DNA of 46,806 nt from assembly GCA_033557835.1 (NCBI GenBank), contig JAWQRO010000242.1, positions 1-46,806 on the forward strand, in the 5' to 3' direction. Shown piece after piece: positions 12,001-27,000 of the stretch. Origin of the DNA: Helochares maculicollis. Its lineage: Eukaryota > Arthropoda > Insecta > Coleoptera > Hydrophilidae. Both the position numbers and the translations under genes were made by a program. The notes beneath the pieces were generated by a model, which worked only from the letters and a program-made list of their open reading frames with translations, was not told the origin of the DNA and did no database searches. Positions within the stretch are counted from its first letter, which is position 1; each line of letters begins with the position of its first letter.

Positions 12001-15000
12001 AGAGAGAACTCTAATCCATTTTGACCATTACCTGATACCGTCTGTTACGTAATGAGTGCTCAGACTGTTCAAGAGGAGAGATGAAATTTACCATATGGTT
12101 AACCATTGTACTGAATTAGGACCACCAAAAGTGATCTTCACAGTTTTAAGTAAACTTATCATTATAATTTTGCGCTCACCTAAAATATCATTGAAAATTA
12201 ATAGATAAACAAATTCTATATTATCGAAGCACCGAAAGTGGACTTTATTAAACAAAACTTTAATGTTGTTAAGAGGCACAACTTGGAAATGTTATAACTC
12301 CAAATATCTATATTAAAAGTCATTTAAAGCAGGGGCTTAACAGTTTCCCTGTTAAAACCAATCGTAACGGACTATTTAGTGGATGGAGTTTGAAACTGTG
12401 ATATTGAGATCTAGATATGAAACTTTAAAATTTTAGTACTAGAAATTTAAAAATCCTGAAACTGAATAAAGTTAAACAGAGTATCAATACTTTTAATCCA
12501 AGACAAGAGTCAAAAGAATATGATATAGAAAATAAGAAGAGAATAAGAATAAAGTGTATAGTATAAGCTAAATCTTTAGTCGAAAAACTCGGCTTCTCTA
12601 TCCTTTATCTATAAGTACTCTTTCAATATTCTACTTCAAATTTATCCTGCAAGGACTTAGACGGAAAAATAGGAATGTTAAAACGAATTAAAATGCCATA
12701 TGCTAATTATGAAAACCTAAAATTTGTTTAATTGTTACTTTTTGGATAGGTATTCATTATTTTATATATTTTATGTTGAGTGGACACACTCCATATATTT
12801 CGGATATAATAGATGTAAATTAATGAACCTAAATCTAAACTGTCTCACCTACCTTTTATTTATCTACCGACTGTTTTTCTCTCTTGCGCTTTTTTTCAAT
12901 TTTGAAATCCTACAATAACGTTTATTTTATACTAATTTGTTATAGGATTTATTGAGTTGCAAAATCTTTACTATATAAAGAAATGATGCATTTTAGGAAT
13001 ACCTATTTTCACAAAGCATAAAATTAAAGTACCATTCTTTTCAATGATATTTTTAGAGATAAGAAGTGGTTGGAAATTAAGAAGTTTTATCTGTGCTTTA
13101 GTTAAATCGTAGCTAATTTTATTGTTAGTATGGGCTATAGAAATTTGTAACTTAACATGTACTTATTTCTGAAATTCTACTATAAATTTGCCAGGTTTAT
13201 TCGTTGGGCTTTATTAAAAGATATGTAGTAGATGTGGAATTAATAATTTGGATGTTAAACAAGAGATGTTATTGGTCTATTTTATATGTAGTAAAGTTAC
13301 TCTGGAATGTGTCACTTTCAGTTTCGCTAAACAAATCTTAGAATAAGTATAAAAATGCTGAAAATGTAAAAGAAAACGTTGATGACAATTAAGTATTCAA
13401 TGCAATTAGCATTCTGGAGTATAGTTTGAAACGATCGCTTTTTGCATCTCTAATTCCATTGGGATAGACACAACAATAGTTCGATTAGTTGATGAGATTT
13501 CTTAATTGTTATAAACGTATGCCACAACTTACGAACGTTCAATGAAAATGTTTTAACTTTTCAATGATTCTTTTCACTGTAATAAAGAGAACCCTACACA
13601 TTATTAAAGAGTATTTTCGGACATAATTAGAAGGAATAAAATATTTGTAATTTAATGATATATAAATATGAATGGGCATTTAATTCCTTTCCAACTTTAC
13701 AATAGCTGAAGAAATAAACCGATCGTTTATGTTAATCCCAACAGTAATAGCCCTCTTGGTTGGAGTGAAATCAGTAATTTGCCAGTTCTTCCACACAAAT
13801 ACAGTGGACTAATCTCAGGTTTTTCCACAGAGATTTATAATGAAATATGAAGTTAACAAACAATAGATAAAGCGAAGACATACCCGTTTACAATTTTAAC
13901 TAAAATCTACATACGCAATCACCGATTTGTGTTAAATCTAACATATTCATTTGATACCATTTAATGCTCTTGCATGCCAAGGCACTTTACTTTTTTCAGC
14001 TGCCTCTTTTGTTTATCTTCTAACTTACTATTTTTTCCCCCCAATTTCCCGTTTGCTTCTATCCTATAAGGTCGTCCTTATTTTCATCCTGTACGGTCGC
14101 ATATATTTTCGCCTATAAGGTCGCCTTCTTTATCCTCTAAGGTCACCCTTGGCTTTCGTCCTGTGCCTACCTACGTTGGAGTAGGTGTAGGAATAAATAA
14201 AGATGTGACACGCGGAGAAGCGCTTTTTAAACGTGCTTAATTAAAACAACCGGCTGTTTAGGGATGCTTTCACCGGGGCGGGCAAGAGAAGGAAAAAAGA
14301 TGGAAAGGTCGGGACGGTAGAGCTAGAAGAAAAAGATGTAGCGTAACGCGCGAAGGCGGAGGATAGGAAGTTGGCTAATGCCCAAGGGGGTTGGAAAATA
14401 AACAAAACGGCGCTGAATGAAGTCAATCGGTCGGGTGCGCTTTTGTGGTTTTCGAAAGTATTCAAGCGCACTTTTTAACGCAATCCTAAGCGAAATAGCT
14501 TTGGGGGCGAATCAAGATAACGTTATTACTTTTTTCTCGGGACCTGACAAATTTCTGAATTTAATTCTGGGCTTTCGGGACTTAAGAGACGTTTCTTTAT
14601 GTATCGACATCTAAAGTTTAGATTAAAGCTTTATTTAAATTAAAAATGCCCTTACTTAAGAACTAGATTAGCACTTCAAAGCAGGTCTTGAATATAATTA
14701 ATTTATAGAACGAAATTGCTTTTGGCTTACCCTTGGATACTTTATGTATTTTAAAATCATTTTATCGTGGCTTAGACGAGCCACAGACCAGTCTGTAGAT
14801 GCGTGAATATATCCAGAAGTTAGTCGATTTTTTTGGCATGGTACCTACGTCATAAATAAAAGCGGTATAAAAGGTTCATATGCCTCATTTTTCACTATAA
14901 AGCTGGACTTGCCTGAAACTTATCCACGCTAAACTAGCAGTTGGTTTCCTCAGATTTAGATTGTTGCGCAACTAGGAATTTTTCCATTTCATCTGTTTTA

Positions 15001-18000
15001 ACGAATAGTTTCCGCTTTTCGTTTTTTGCTTAGAGAAGTTTATATGAAATATTTCATATTTAACTGAAAATATGCTGATTTTAGGAGTTTTGGCTTGGGA
15101 AGCCATGTTATAAGTACATATTGACTTGAAAATTCGTTAGAGTAATTGGTTATAACCATGTATACTTTGTCCGACTCTATCCGACGTATGTTTATAATTT
15201 TTTGTCTCACTAATCATCCGTGCAATTGGTTACCTACTAGACTTAAATTTCTTAAAATGTATGTATCTAGTTTGATATATATGCTAATGGAGAATAAAAA
15301 ATAGTGGTTACTTGCTTTGTATATTATATCCTGCACGCTTAAAATAAATCTAAAATATTTTGCTCTTCAAATATTTTCCTATTGGAGAAAAAAATATGCA
15401 TATATTAATGGAGTCTTGATAAAAAAAAACTTTTATCTAAACATTGTATAAGTTTCTTAATACATTTGCGGTATTTTCATTCGAATACATCACAAAATAT
15501 CCTATGCTACAGCTAATGTTTTCTTCCTTACTGAATAGGACACTATGGAATGACGTCTATTTGTTTTATTTTTATTATTTAGCTATCAATATTTTTGTAT
15601 TAGAAATGAAGCTTGATACTTAAAATAAGCGTAAGTTGGGAGAAAAGCGAGTGGTGTTGCATTAAGACATAAACACGTCTTAAATACAATTACACAACGT
15701 TATAAGCAATTTACAAAAAAGGCAGAAAAACATTAATGATAAAATAGATGTACTCGGGAGTCTCTCGTTCATCTCTCCTGAAGTCTGGTTGCATCAAAGA
15801 GTATATATTGAATTAGAAAACATAATAAAATCGTAAAACGTCGTCTTCAAAACTAAATCACTAGTAAAATCATGTTTCTTAATTAAAAGGAGGCCATATT
15901 TACATAAAATGGATGTAATTTTTAAGTAATATTTTATTTCCACTACTACAAAACACCTATTATGAATATTTTATCCATAAAAATTTAATACAACTACTAT
16001 TGACAGCCTGGGTTTTTAGAATAGTCGAGAAAGATGTGCATTAGCTTCCATTACTTCAGATTCGCTCATGTCGCCCGCCCATCATTTTAACATAAATCCT
16101 ATTTATGGTCTTTAATGAAACCTTATTTTACGAAAGTTAATCGAGAGAATTTATCGAATATTCACTAAACGAGATTTATTTGTTACTTGAAATGTTCCGA
16201 TTTCTCAGCTATATGTGGAAATAGAAATTTGTAGTAATACAGTTAAGGAACGGAACTATGGTGTCAAGATGTGGCGGTAAAGTCTCACTTCCGGTTTTCA
16301 TTTTTCGCTCTACGTCGTAAAACACATCTTCCAAAATTAAAACGAATTATTTTTCTGCTGCTCCGATCAAGTATAATTTTTACTTAGTCATTTTTAACGC
16401 TTTTTAAAGTGTTTATAAACTTTTAATTTTATAGCTTTATTTTAACCCCAACTTTATTTTAAAAAAGTTAACTCGGAACTAAACTATTGCTATAATAAGC
16501 GCATGCTAAATTTCTTTATTCCAGCTCATCAAATCGTCTGAACACTATATAACCCAGACGGGCATGAAAAATCGAAATGGACTCAAGGGCAAATAAAAAT
16601 TTCGGGATCGTTTTTTTAGTAGCCGTAAAAAATAAAAAAAGCACCCTCAACAAAAGATCTTTGACAAATATGTCCCAAAATAAATATTTTTAATTAAGCT
16701 GCAGTTTCTTATTGATATTTTGTACTTAACCTGTTCAGTTTAATTAGACCGATAGTTGTTTAATGTTTTCATTGTCATCATGAACGAATCGAGCCTTGCA
16801 AATCTGAAAGAAATACTCAGACTAACATTATCGAAGATTAAATTGGAAACAGATTATATCTCGCCTATATTTGGGACATAAAACATTAAATCAGTATTAG
16901 GCTCTCCTTATGTTAATATTATTTTACACAGCGTATACGATAAATACTTGCCATGTCCTGTGTATATCCGTACTGCATGTACTTCGATTTTGATGGATTA
17001 AGAAATTATTTGCTCCTCTAATGATATAAAGGAGATAATGTGGCAAGTTCAGATGCCGAAAGTTACATCTTAAATAAATGAACTGGTACATATTTCGATA
17101 TATAAGAGCATACCAGAGAAATTTTATTTGGACAAACGAAAATGTAATGCAAATGTAGTGTATAAATTGCTTCTGTGCAGTTTAATGCATCTGCTAGAGT
17201 GTATCGTGTGTTCTACCTAACACTCTTTTATGATAAATAATTTGTTGTAGTCATGACGAATAAAAATGATTTTTCGTGCATATCTTTTCTGATAATCAGC
17301 CATTTAAGAGAGCTTAAGCGTGGTTTTAAATAATTATAATTCGCTTAAAAAATCCAATTGCATTAATAAACTGTAAAAACTACCAAAACACTGTCAATAT
17401 TTCACACTAATTATTTTTTAAACAGTAACTGCTTTTTTGAAACAATTGTATGATAAAAATAGTCTTTGCCCTGAAAATAAAAGACCAATCTCGAAGTGCA
17501 ACGCTTATATGATGAAACGAATAAAATTTCAACCATATCACTGTTAATATTTCGTCTTAACTGAAAATATAGAAGTGTCCTCATCTCTAAATTCGCTGGT
17601 TTACCCATATCCTCAGAAGATGTTAGTTTTCCGTTCCAAACGATGTTAGTTTTCAGGGGCGTTCAAGCATTCTTAAAACTTAGGAAAGTGGTGGTCGAGG
17701 AGTTTGTTGGTGGCGCTCTGAGAACCAGAGCAACATGGTATCAGTAACTCTATTCTATAGTAGCACCCCACCTTACATCTCGTCGGCGGCGGCGGTAGTA
17801 GCAGCGGCGGCAGGCGGTCGGAGGGTAAGCCAGGGGAGGGGGTGCGGCCCGAAACTATGCCAAGAATGTGCAATTAGTGAGCTCCGCGCTCTCTCGGGGT
17901 CGCTTGCTGCTGCGAGGGGCAAAGAGGGTGGGTTTTCCAAGCCAACCAACCCCCAGAGAACGGCGACGTCGTGTGCGAACGAAGATGAGGGACTACTACT

Positions 18001-21000
18001 TGCTATCTCTTCGGCTCCTTCGCAGCGCCGGGCTTTTTACCGCCGCAAATATTCGCGCCCTCGAAGAAAATTTAAAGAAAGTAGAGGCAGCAACGCCGCC
18101 GTCGTCGGCTTCTAGCTGCCGGCTTCAGTGAGCAACCAGTGACGCGCTTATTTCCTCTCTCGCTGCCGGGCTTCATCTGGAAAAACCTCGCTTTGCTTGT
18201 GGATAGGTTTCACCGTGATAGTAAAATTAATCTCTGGAGGAAAAGATATTAAACAGTAATTTATTTGTAAAATCCTACACGGACCTCCTTTACTATACTT
18301 TTCTTGCTTATTCACGGAAAATAAAATTCGCTGTGTGCTTATTTTAACTAATTGCGCTTAAAATTTGTAATCTTTATTGTGAGCTCTTTCATTTTAGTAT
18401 CCAAGCACCTCAAAAGCAACAAACCAACTGCACTCAGTATTTGTTATTACTATATATCGTTACAGGCGCTTCTCATAATCCGTTTGTCGTAATAACTGTT
18501 TAATAAACTATACTATAACAGAAATACAATAAAACGATCTAAGGAATAATTTTAATAATCAAATAATGTAAAATCATAAACTCACTTAGCCTAGAAAAAT
18601 TTATTTCCACAAGATTTTTAAAACCTAACTCGATACATAAAAAGGGTATTTTCCTAATACTTATCATTAAAAAGTAGTTTTATAGACTATTGCCTGTTAA
18701 GTTGTTAAAGAAAATGAATACACTCGCTGAAATAAATACTTAATTATTATTAGTGAAATTTCGCTTCAGTCACTTTTGTTGCGATGTACAATTCAGTGAT
18801 TTTACAAGTACTTTGGGCATAGTTTATTCAATACTCGAAACACGAAACATTTCATCAACTTTATAGTCACAATTAAGGCGAATTATCAACTAAATTAGCT
18901 TAAACAAGGGGATCGAATGAATCTCTCTCTCTTTCATTTAAATTTGCTATGAACGAACAAAACAATTTATGAAGCCGCACCTCGTCGGTGCTTGCCGTCG
19001 CTTCATCGGACGTTCTGATGCGACAGGTTATAGAATTAATATTTAGGATATTTATGAGCACTCAATTTTAATAATACTCAATATTAGTAATATTGAATAG
19101 TTTGTTTGTGAAAAATATATGCCTTTATTGATCTTTTGTCGTTGGAAATATTTCTTAATTTATTTCGCTGAAGCATGAATATCGTCTGTTGCCCTCAAAA
19201 TATAAAAATAAAATTAAAAAGAAGACACTTATTGAAATACCGAACCTATGTGTACAAATTGTCTGAAAATTATAAATCGGTAAAAGGGCTATGCAGGACA
19301 AAGGAGTCGGGCCAACATTTTCCGCCACATATGGTGAAAACATTGAACGCGTACATGACATGATTTCGTGAAACAGATGAGTAAGTTTTGATAAAGTGGC
19401 ACAGTATCTGCAAATTAGTCATGATACTGCTTACGAAATCATCCACAACCTATTTGGATTTCATAAAGACTGTGCAGTATGGTTCCCAAAACAACTCCTA
19501 CAGTTGCATAAACAACAAAGCTTGTACATTTGTACATTTGTACAAAAACATTTGGATCGTTATGTTAATGAACATGATGTCTCCTTAGACATAATCGGCA
19601 CCCAAAATTTGGGTTAATCAGTAGAAGCTGAAGGGTAATCAACTGAGTATGGATTGGAAACAACTAAATTTGCCCTGCAAGATAAAGTTTAAAAGGAAAC
19701 ATTCCGCAAAAAAACCCATCCTTACAGTTTTTGGGAGTCATAAAGCGTAATACTGAAACATTACCAGGAAAGATTTATAACAGTAATAGTGCGCGTTCCA
19801 TTCTTACTGACAAGTTGATGCCCGCAATTGGAACTAATCGTCGAGGGCTGTTGTCAAAAAGTGTATTGCTACACGACAAAGCTCTTCCACATATTTCCAC
19901 TCATACTCTTAAAACGATTTAGAAACTCAATTTTGAAGTACTGGCTCATCCTTCGTATAGTCTTGGTCTTGTCCCAACCGACGTCCATTTTTTTACCTAC
20001 TCAAAGAGGCATTAAGGGGCCGAAGATTTATAATGAATGAAGCAATGAAAGAAGCGGTGTATTCCTAGCTCGCAGCTCAACGAAAAACCTAATTTTAAGA
20101 AAGTTTCTGGAAACCGCTTCATTGATTCATTGAAAAGCATAAGAACAATGTGGAAAATGATGTATATGTACGTTTTCTTTTTATATTAGAAATAAATTTT
20201 AACCGCATTGCGAATAATAGTTGTCTAACACTCGAACTTTTATTGCTAAGCAGATTGTTAACAGTTTACACTATTGCTGCAAATTTAATACATGAAAGTT
20301 ATATCGTTTCGGCACTTGTTTGTTTACTCGTACGGCTTCCCTTAGTTTTGCAGATTTAATAATACAGCAAAATATTTTTTGAAACAAATGAATGTCAATT
20401 TACGTAAACAATTTTAAGGGATTAGAACAAAAATCTGAGTGAAAAACAAAGAATAGGCACCAAAAAATTTTAAGGATTAAACCACCAATCTCGGTGCGAA
20501 GTTTATTCACACGGTCTTTAACCGTCATCGAAAATTCTCCCGACACAATTTGACGTGGCACGGTACGATTGCAACTCTTGAATCGTTATCCGTCGCGACG
20601 CGCCTCGTTTGCCTCTTTGCGTCACGTCTTGTCGCGACGCGTCGGGACGAATCTGGGTAGACAGGTCGAAGGTCTCGATACGGAAGGGTTGAGTTTAGGA
20701 GGAGATGATTGATATGTTCGTTGCACGATACAGACTCACACGTGGATTGATATAGGGTGAGGGCAATTGGGGCGGCTAGGGTTAGGAAGGAAGGACGGAG
20801 TTACGGGACGGGGGAAAAACCATGACAGGAATTTGTTTGGTATGCGAACGTGTTTGCGTTCATTCTGCACGTGTATTATTGTTGAGGGGTCGATTTTAAG
20901 TCTATCATAATTCTAGGAAAACTTCATTTTTCCCTTTTGTCCTTTGCGATTATGCTTTGCCAAAGGAAAATAAAAAGCAAAAAACAAGTCCGTCGGATTT

Positions 21001-24000
21001 ATAGTTGATGGATTAAAGCCTTTTCTAAATTTACCGGCGTCGGTCGCGGAATAAAACCAAGCAAAGAGTATGGAAGGACTCAATTGTTGTTATATTCTCT
21101 GGGCGCTCATTCGCCAACATCAAAGAAATTGTTCTGTTTTATGATGGGTTCACAAAGGTGGATAAACACACCGTTAGAGGGCACGGGGAAAACTGAGCGA
21201 GATGGACAATTTGGAAAAGCTGGAAGAACGAGGGATGATCAGGTGCGAGATAAACAGAGATAAAGTATTAACCGGGACAGGCGGGTGGGTGAAATGGGAA
21301 GTTTGAAACGGGGACGGGGCTGAAGCAGGAAGGGCTGAGAGGCAGAGGGGGGAGTTAGCGATTAAACCGCCGGCTCATAAGCAAGAAATGTGGAAGCGGG
21401 GCCGCCGGAATAAAGAGCATAATAACATTAATTGAAAGCAGATGAGGGGGCTTTTTAATATAATAGACCCTCTCTTGTGTGCGTGATGTCTCCACTTCGG
21501 AGGTCGTTCAGCGTTTGTTTCCGCAGACAATACCTGTCAATTTAGGTCTTCTCTCTTTCTATGTTCCACGGGCGCTTGACTATAGTTCCGGAGTTTATGC
21601 AGAAATTTTGTTTTTGCTGGTTGGTAAAATCGGTTTGCTGGGCCATGCATTTTGGTGTTACGGTTGTTTTACTAGTTGGTGTTCGAAAATTCAACTGCGT
21701 TGTTTTGATGGTTTAACTGCTTGTGAATAGAATCCTTTGCCTTTGACGAGTTTCTGTATTTTTCTTTGCCGTATTTCTGCATCTTTAGCAATCGCTAATT
21801 CTAGGGATTCAGTAATCAATTCTTCATTTTCTTACTATTTTGACACTAATATGACTTTTATTATTCTCGTTTTTTCGCCAAGATTTGCTTTCTTCTGGAG
21901 TTGGTCAAAAATCAAAGAAAATACTACTTCAAATAGTCGTCGGATTATCGCATTTCTTTTTACGGCTTACCACTAGTTTAATTGTATAAATTTTAATTCG
22001 GTTCAGGCAAGCCGGTGACTACATGTTTAAGTGGCTCTATGGTTTTGCGTTAATAGCAGTAGGGTAAATTTCATCACTTCAACTCAATCTGAGCGCTGTT
22101 TATACGCACCGATGCATTGCCTGCAAAACTCAAAATGGATTTAAAAAGGCCGTCAAAACGTGGAGATCCGTCAAAATCGACTTACTTTTTGTACTTGCCA
22201 ATTTTGTACCTTTGAGCCAATTGAAGAAAGTACTATATAGTTCCAAAGATTGCTTTTTAAACTCTCACGACTCATTTTATAAGCGAGGAGAAACCATATT
22301 TTGTAATAAGTATGATTTGAGCTGGAAAACAAGAAGCGATGATGAGGTGATTTAGTTTAGGCGGCAGGTACATACGTAGCGGTGTTCTTGCTTTTCAGAC
22401 GCGGTTTCGTCGATGCGAGGTGCCTGGAGTGAGATGAAAGACATTAATTTTCTTCTTCCTGTGCCCTCGCTGTTTCAAACCGGTTTCATGGTGAAGATCG
22501 GTACCTAGTTATAACCATCAGATTGAAGTGATTTCGATCCACTCTTGCATCAACGAGATCGGTATAACGGATATATTGGAGAAGAGAGGAACTAAACTTG
22601 ACAAGAGGACTACGTAAAATAGAAACAAAAATATTTTCTTCCCCGAAACAAATTTTTAAATTTTAAGGAACTTTTCCTAGTTTGGTGAATGATTTTAAAA
22701 TGTGAATAAATAGTACATGGTAGGAAAGTCGGATGTAGGCTTCCTCGTATGAGAAATTATGCGTATGAAGTATGAAGAAAACAAAGGGATAAAATGGACA
22801 TGACCCCGACATGCTATGAGTAGGAGAGAGATCTAAGCGAAAGAGATGAGGAGTAAACAGGATCTCCCGTTTAATCGCCCAACGGACACAACCCCACAAT
22901 CTGTCAGATGAGGACGCGAGGGTCAGGGAGAGGACGAAGGGTGAAGTCGTGATATACGGGAATTACATGTACACTATCAAGTGTATAATTGAAAAATAAA
23001 TTGTGCTTGACCCAGGGCTTCTAACTACTGAGCGGGAGGATATTATCTCCAACGGCTATATATGTGTGAAAGTTCCATTGTTGGTGCTCCTATTAATTCA
23101 GACTACCTTATTTCTAACTTACGAAATAGTTAGTTTTTTTTGAAAATTATTTTATCCTCAAGCATAGCGCTGATAGTATTTTCTTTTTACGTCGTATTCA
23201 TACCAAAACTGCAATTCTCCTGTGAATTGAAATATCTGCTGTAGGTTTGTCTATTGCACATCTTTACGTATGCTTGTATTTAAAAATACAATTTATAAAA
23301 CACGTGCACAAAATAAACACTAAGCGGAAATTGTTTGTCCCAAGTCTTGATGACCTATTTAACATTTCTTTTCTGTACACTGATATTCCAGAAAAGTAAT
23401 TTATCTAAGTATGCTGAAATACACAACAAAAAATGAAAATAATAGTTTTTTTTAAATTCACTCATTTGTGCATGAAGACCAGAAAACTCTCTGTTAATGG
23501 CTTTCAATGCTCTCTATTTTCCGTTTAATATGATTGTTTTGTTTAGGAAAGAACATTATTTAAACGTTTCCATAAAATTAACTCGATTTGGACGACATAA
23601 TTCTTCATCAAGGAAGCTCCATAAAAGTTTGGAAGCATCCGCTTTATATCGATTTACTCCCAATAACTCGAGAACTTTTTAAGGGGAATAGAAAGGAAAA
23701 CAGGGTGATCCAAGTTTCCTGGAACTACTTGAACTACAATCAGCGAATTGTGCAAGTTAAATCGATTAGCAAATGGAACGAAGGCAATAAGAGTGCGACT
23801 GTAGTTTGGAACTACACGGCAAATACTATAATTAGTCTAGTAACAGGTGTATAAAAGAGGCTCCTTCTGCTTGTAGTGCCGCTTCTGCTTCTGGCACTGC
23901 AGGTCGTGCAGACGACAATGAATCTGAGATGTAGGAAGTGAGGATTAGTTGGCAAGTAGATAAATAGATAGAGATGCTGAATGGTAAGATAAGCGTGGAA

Positions 24001-27000
24001 GAGAAGTGACGCAGCTATCAACTCTTCTGCCGATTAATTAAAGAACAATACAGAGCCAAAGTTTGTTAGTTAGATTCAGCAACAGTTCAACAACTGTGAT
24101 GTATTATCGTTAAGAGCAAAAACAAAGAATGGTTGTAAGAGAAAGAGAAAGAGAGAGTGTGAGGGAGAGCAAGAGGAAGTTAGTGCAAAAAGAAAAGACA
24201 TCCCTTTCCTGCTATGCATAAGGTTGTCCTTTCGTTCCTTCGGAAAGAGCGAATCACATTTCTTGCTTTATAACTAAGTTTCAAAAACAAATAATTTTGC
24301 GAATCCGCTTCGTAAGAACAATGAAAATTAAGTCTTTCGGTAAAACGCTAAATATACATAATATAGAATTTTCTAAAATCATACCCAATAAATAAAAGGA
24401 ATGTTTTGCATAAATCAAAATGATAACATAAAAACTCAACATTTATTTCAAAATAAAACAATAGGAAAATTCTAATCGTGATTCGTGATTAAAAAGATAT
24501 AGCCACGATTTTTATCGGAAAACCACTTAACTGCGTCCCCGCCCGGTCCTTAAGTTTATTTTTACTGTTCGCACGCTCACCAACCTACCAAATTGACAAG
24601 TTGAGTTACTCATTTTCGTCACGATCTATTAGAGGACATTCCAGGTACATTGGAATCCTATTAATGGGCCACATATTTCCCCAACTTTACTGCAGCAATA
24701 AAAAAACCCACCTGCGACTACTTCTTTAACAAGAAAAACAAAAATGTCATAGAAAGCGCCACTTTCTTAATGGTCCAACTACTGATACGAAAGGTACTTC
24801 GCTGATAAAGATTATCTATATTAAATACAAACGCACTGAAAACTTAATCGAGTATTAGTATCACATGTCGACAATGTATTCCTCTCTATGACAATTTTAA
24901 CAAATATATTAATAGTAACTTTTAATGCGTAATAATATGCACCTGTTATTTAAGATTTATTAATTGTAATGGACAGTTGATTGTGTAATAGTCTTACTTT
25001 CATTTGGTTTCCCTGTTCCACTCTTATCGGCTGTTTATTTGTTACAGGGAGAAACGAACTGATAGCAAGGTATATAAAACTCAGGACCGGAAAAACGAGG
25101 ACAAGGAAACAAGTCAGCTCACACATTCAAGTTTTAGCGAGGCGGAAACTTCGGGAAATTCAAGCTAAATTGAAGGTAGTAAGTATTTGACCCGAGCAGA
25201 TTTTTACGTTTCTTCTTGGAAACACAGAAGTGTGTCTTGAGGGGCAGTTTTCACATTATTTTCTGCTCAACTCTTAACTTTATTTCAAGCGCCCATCGAG
25301 TGACTGATTTGGCAAAACTTTCCCAGTTTTGCAACTTCTCCGGTTTTATAAACATATTTCAATTTTGCAAAACTAACCTTTTTTTTTTAACTGACATAGT
25401 TTTAATAGAAGATATTTAATTTTTTGAAAGCAACTCGGTTTAAAAAAAACGCAAATATTGTTTTTATAAATGCATTGGATTTGCAAAGCAATTTTAAAAA
25501 CCAATTCGATTTCCCTACAGTCTCCATTAAATATTCAATTGGGCATGCAAGACTTCTGTAGTTTTTTTTATGTGCTAAAAGCAAACTGAAACCTTACATT
25601 GATGTATTACTGACGAAAATAAACATTGAAAGGATGCCAAATCAATAAATGTTATTCTTAATGCTACCAAATGATAAATAGCGTCTGCAAATCAGCTGGT
25701 TTTTATTTCTCTTTCAAATAACTCTTTTGGGTTTCAAGATAGCCTATGAAAATTAGAATTATATTGAGATATATTTCCTTGACATTTACACCTGTCTCGA
25801 AATATCCACCGCCTATGTGTCTTATTAATTGCCATGTCCATTTCTCTTTAAATTTCTTCCTACATTTTTAGAAATTGTACACATGAATCTATGATAAACT
25901 GGGATATTATTTTTCCTGCTCCCCATCTGCTATAATCTAAAAGATAATTCTTTCTTGTGACTATTTTTCTACTTCTTTTATTAGATTAAATTTTTTTTAA
26001 ATCAATGTACTGGCATAACATTTTTTAATGGAAAATACCTAATAGTTGTTTAGTTTCTTGATATTTTGTTTAGACTATAGCTAGTCTATATGCCATAAAA
26101 CTTCAGAAAACTTTTAAAGAAGTTTATTTTTTTTATTTACCAACACGGCAAGAATAAGTACAAAAATGGTCAATATATACAAATCTTTGTGTGGTATAAA
26201 GTTAAGAATCAAATTTTATCAAATTAATGTGTTGGTGTTGGGTTTTGTGGTGATGGTATTTTTTTGTATGGTTTGCTAGGATCATGCCGCCAAAGAAAAA
26301 GCCTTGCAAACTATGTCAAGCATGTCAAGTGCTCAAATTGTATCTGCCACAGCAATGCACGGCAAGTCTGCTGCGGGATTAGGTCTAGGTCTTACTCCAT
26401 CCGCCGTCTCCTACCCAGGAGCGGTAAGTCCACCAAACCCCTTTGTTTTCGGCTACTTATGTGAAAGCTTTGCTCTTCCATTTCGATCTATAAAATACAT
26501 ACTAACAATTTTAATACATCAATTCGAAACTTCTTCAAGCAGGCTTCCATCGCTTACAGCTTTTTTTTAATAATGTTAATGTATCAGCTTACTTGCTGTG
26601 TGTTGTTGAGGCTCTTTACACCCCAAAACTGCCAATCATTAACCACTGTATTCAGACTTGCTGTTGTGTTTTAATGCCATAATTTGTTTGATAACTAGTA
26701 AATGAAATTGATCTAATAGATTTGATCTGTTAATTGCAGCAGTTTTGGCAACCAGGACTCCAACCAGGAACGTCACAAGAGTAAGTTTTTTGTTTATACA
26801 CTATTTTATGAACATAAATCTATATTTTATCTCGATTACTTAGTATATACAGATTAAAAATAACATTCTCTATTTTATCTCCATCTCAATTGATAATATT
26901 ATAGATCATATTAATAATAATAACTGTATACGAATAACATTATCTATCTTAGAATAATATTTTTTTAAGTTTATGAAGTTATCTACAATAATTTAAAGTA

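Larger units (their letters stand above)
6054..25047 (+). other. Scalloped intron splitting the TEA domain (~19 kb)
   Basis: The intron begins GTAAGTA and ends GTTACAG. It is the longest gene-free stretch in the window and holds no supported exon. It contains a 22-bp minisatellite, a ~24-bp tandem repeat, GC/CpG-richer islands at about 10780-11130, 17690-18180 and 20500-21480, a GA-rich tract near 24138-24178, and a dead mariner at about 19160-20230. Long first introns of developmental regulators often carry enhancers. The islands are the best candidates, but that is inference from composition only. Confidence 0.85.

Noticed and set aside
17735..18131. Ala/Gly/Arg-rich open frames in the CpG island, including a possible first exon ending at a GTAAGC donor
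   Set aside because: Composition-driven. The donor phase is incompatible with the next scalloped exon (stop after three codons), and no homology is recognisable.
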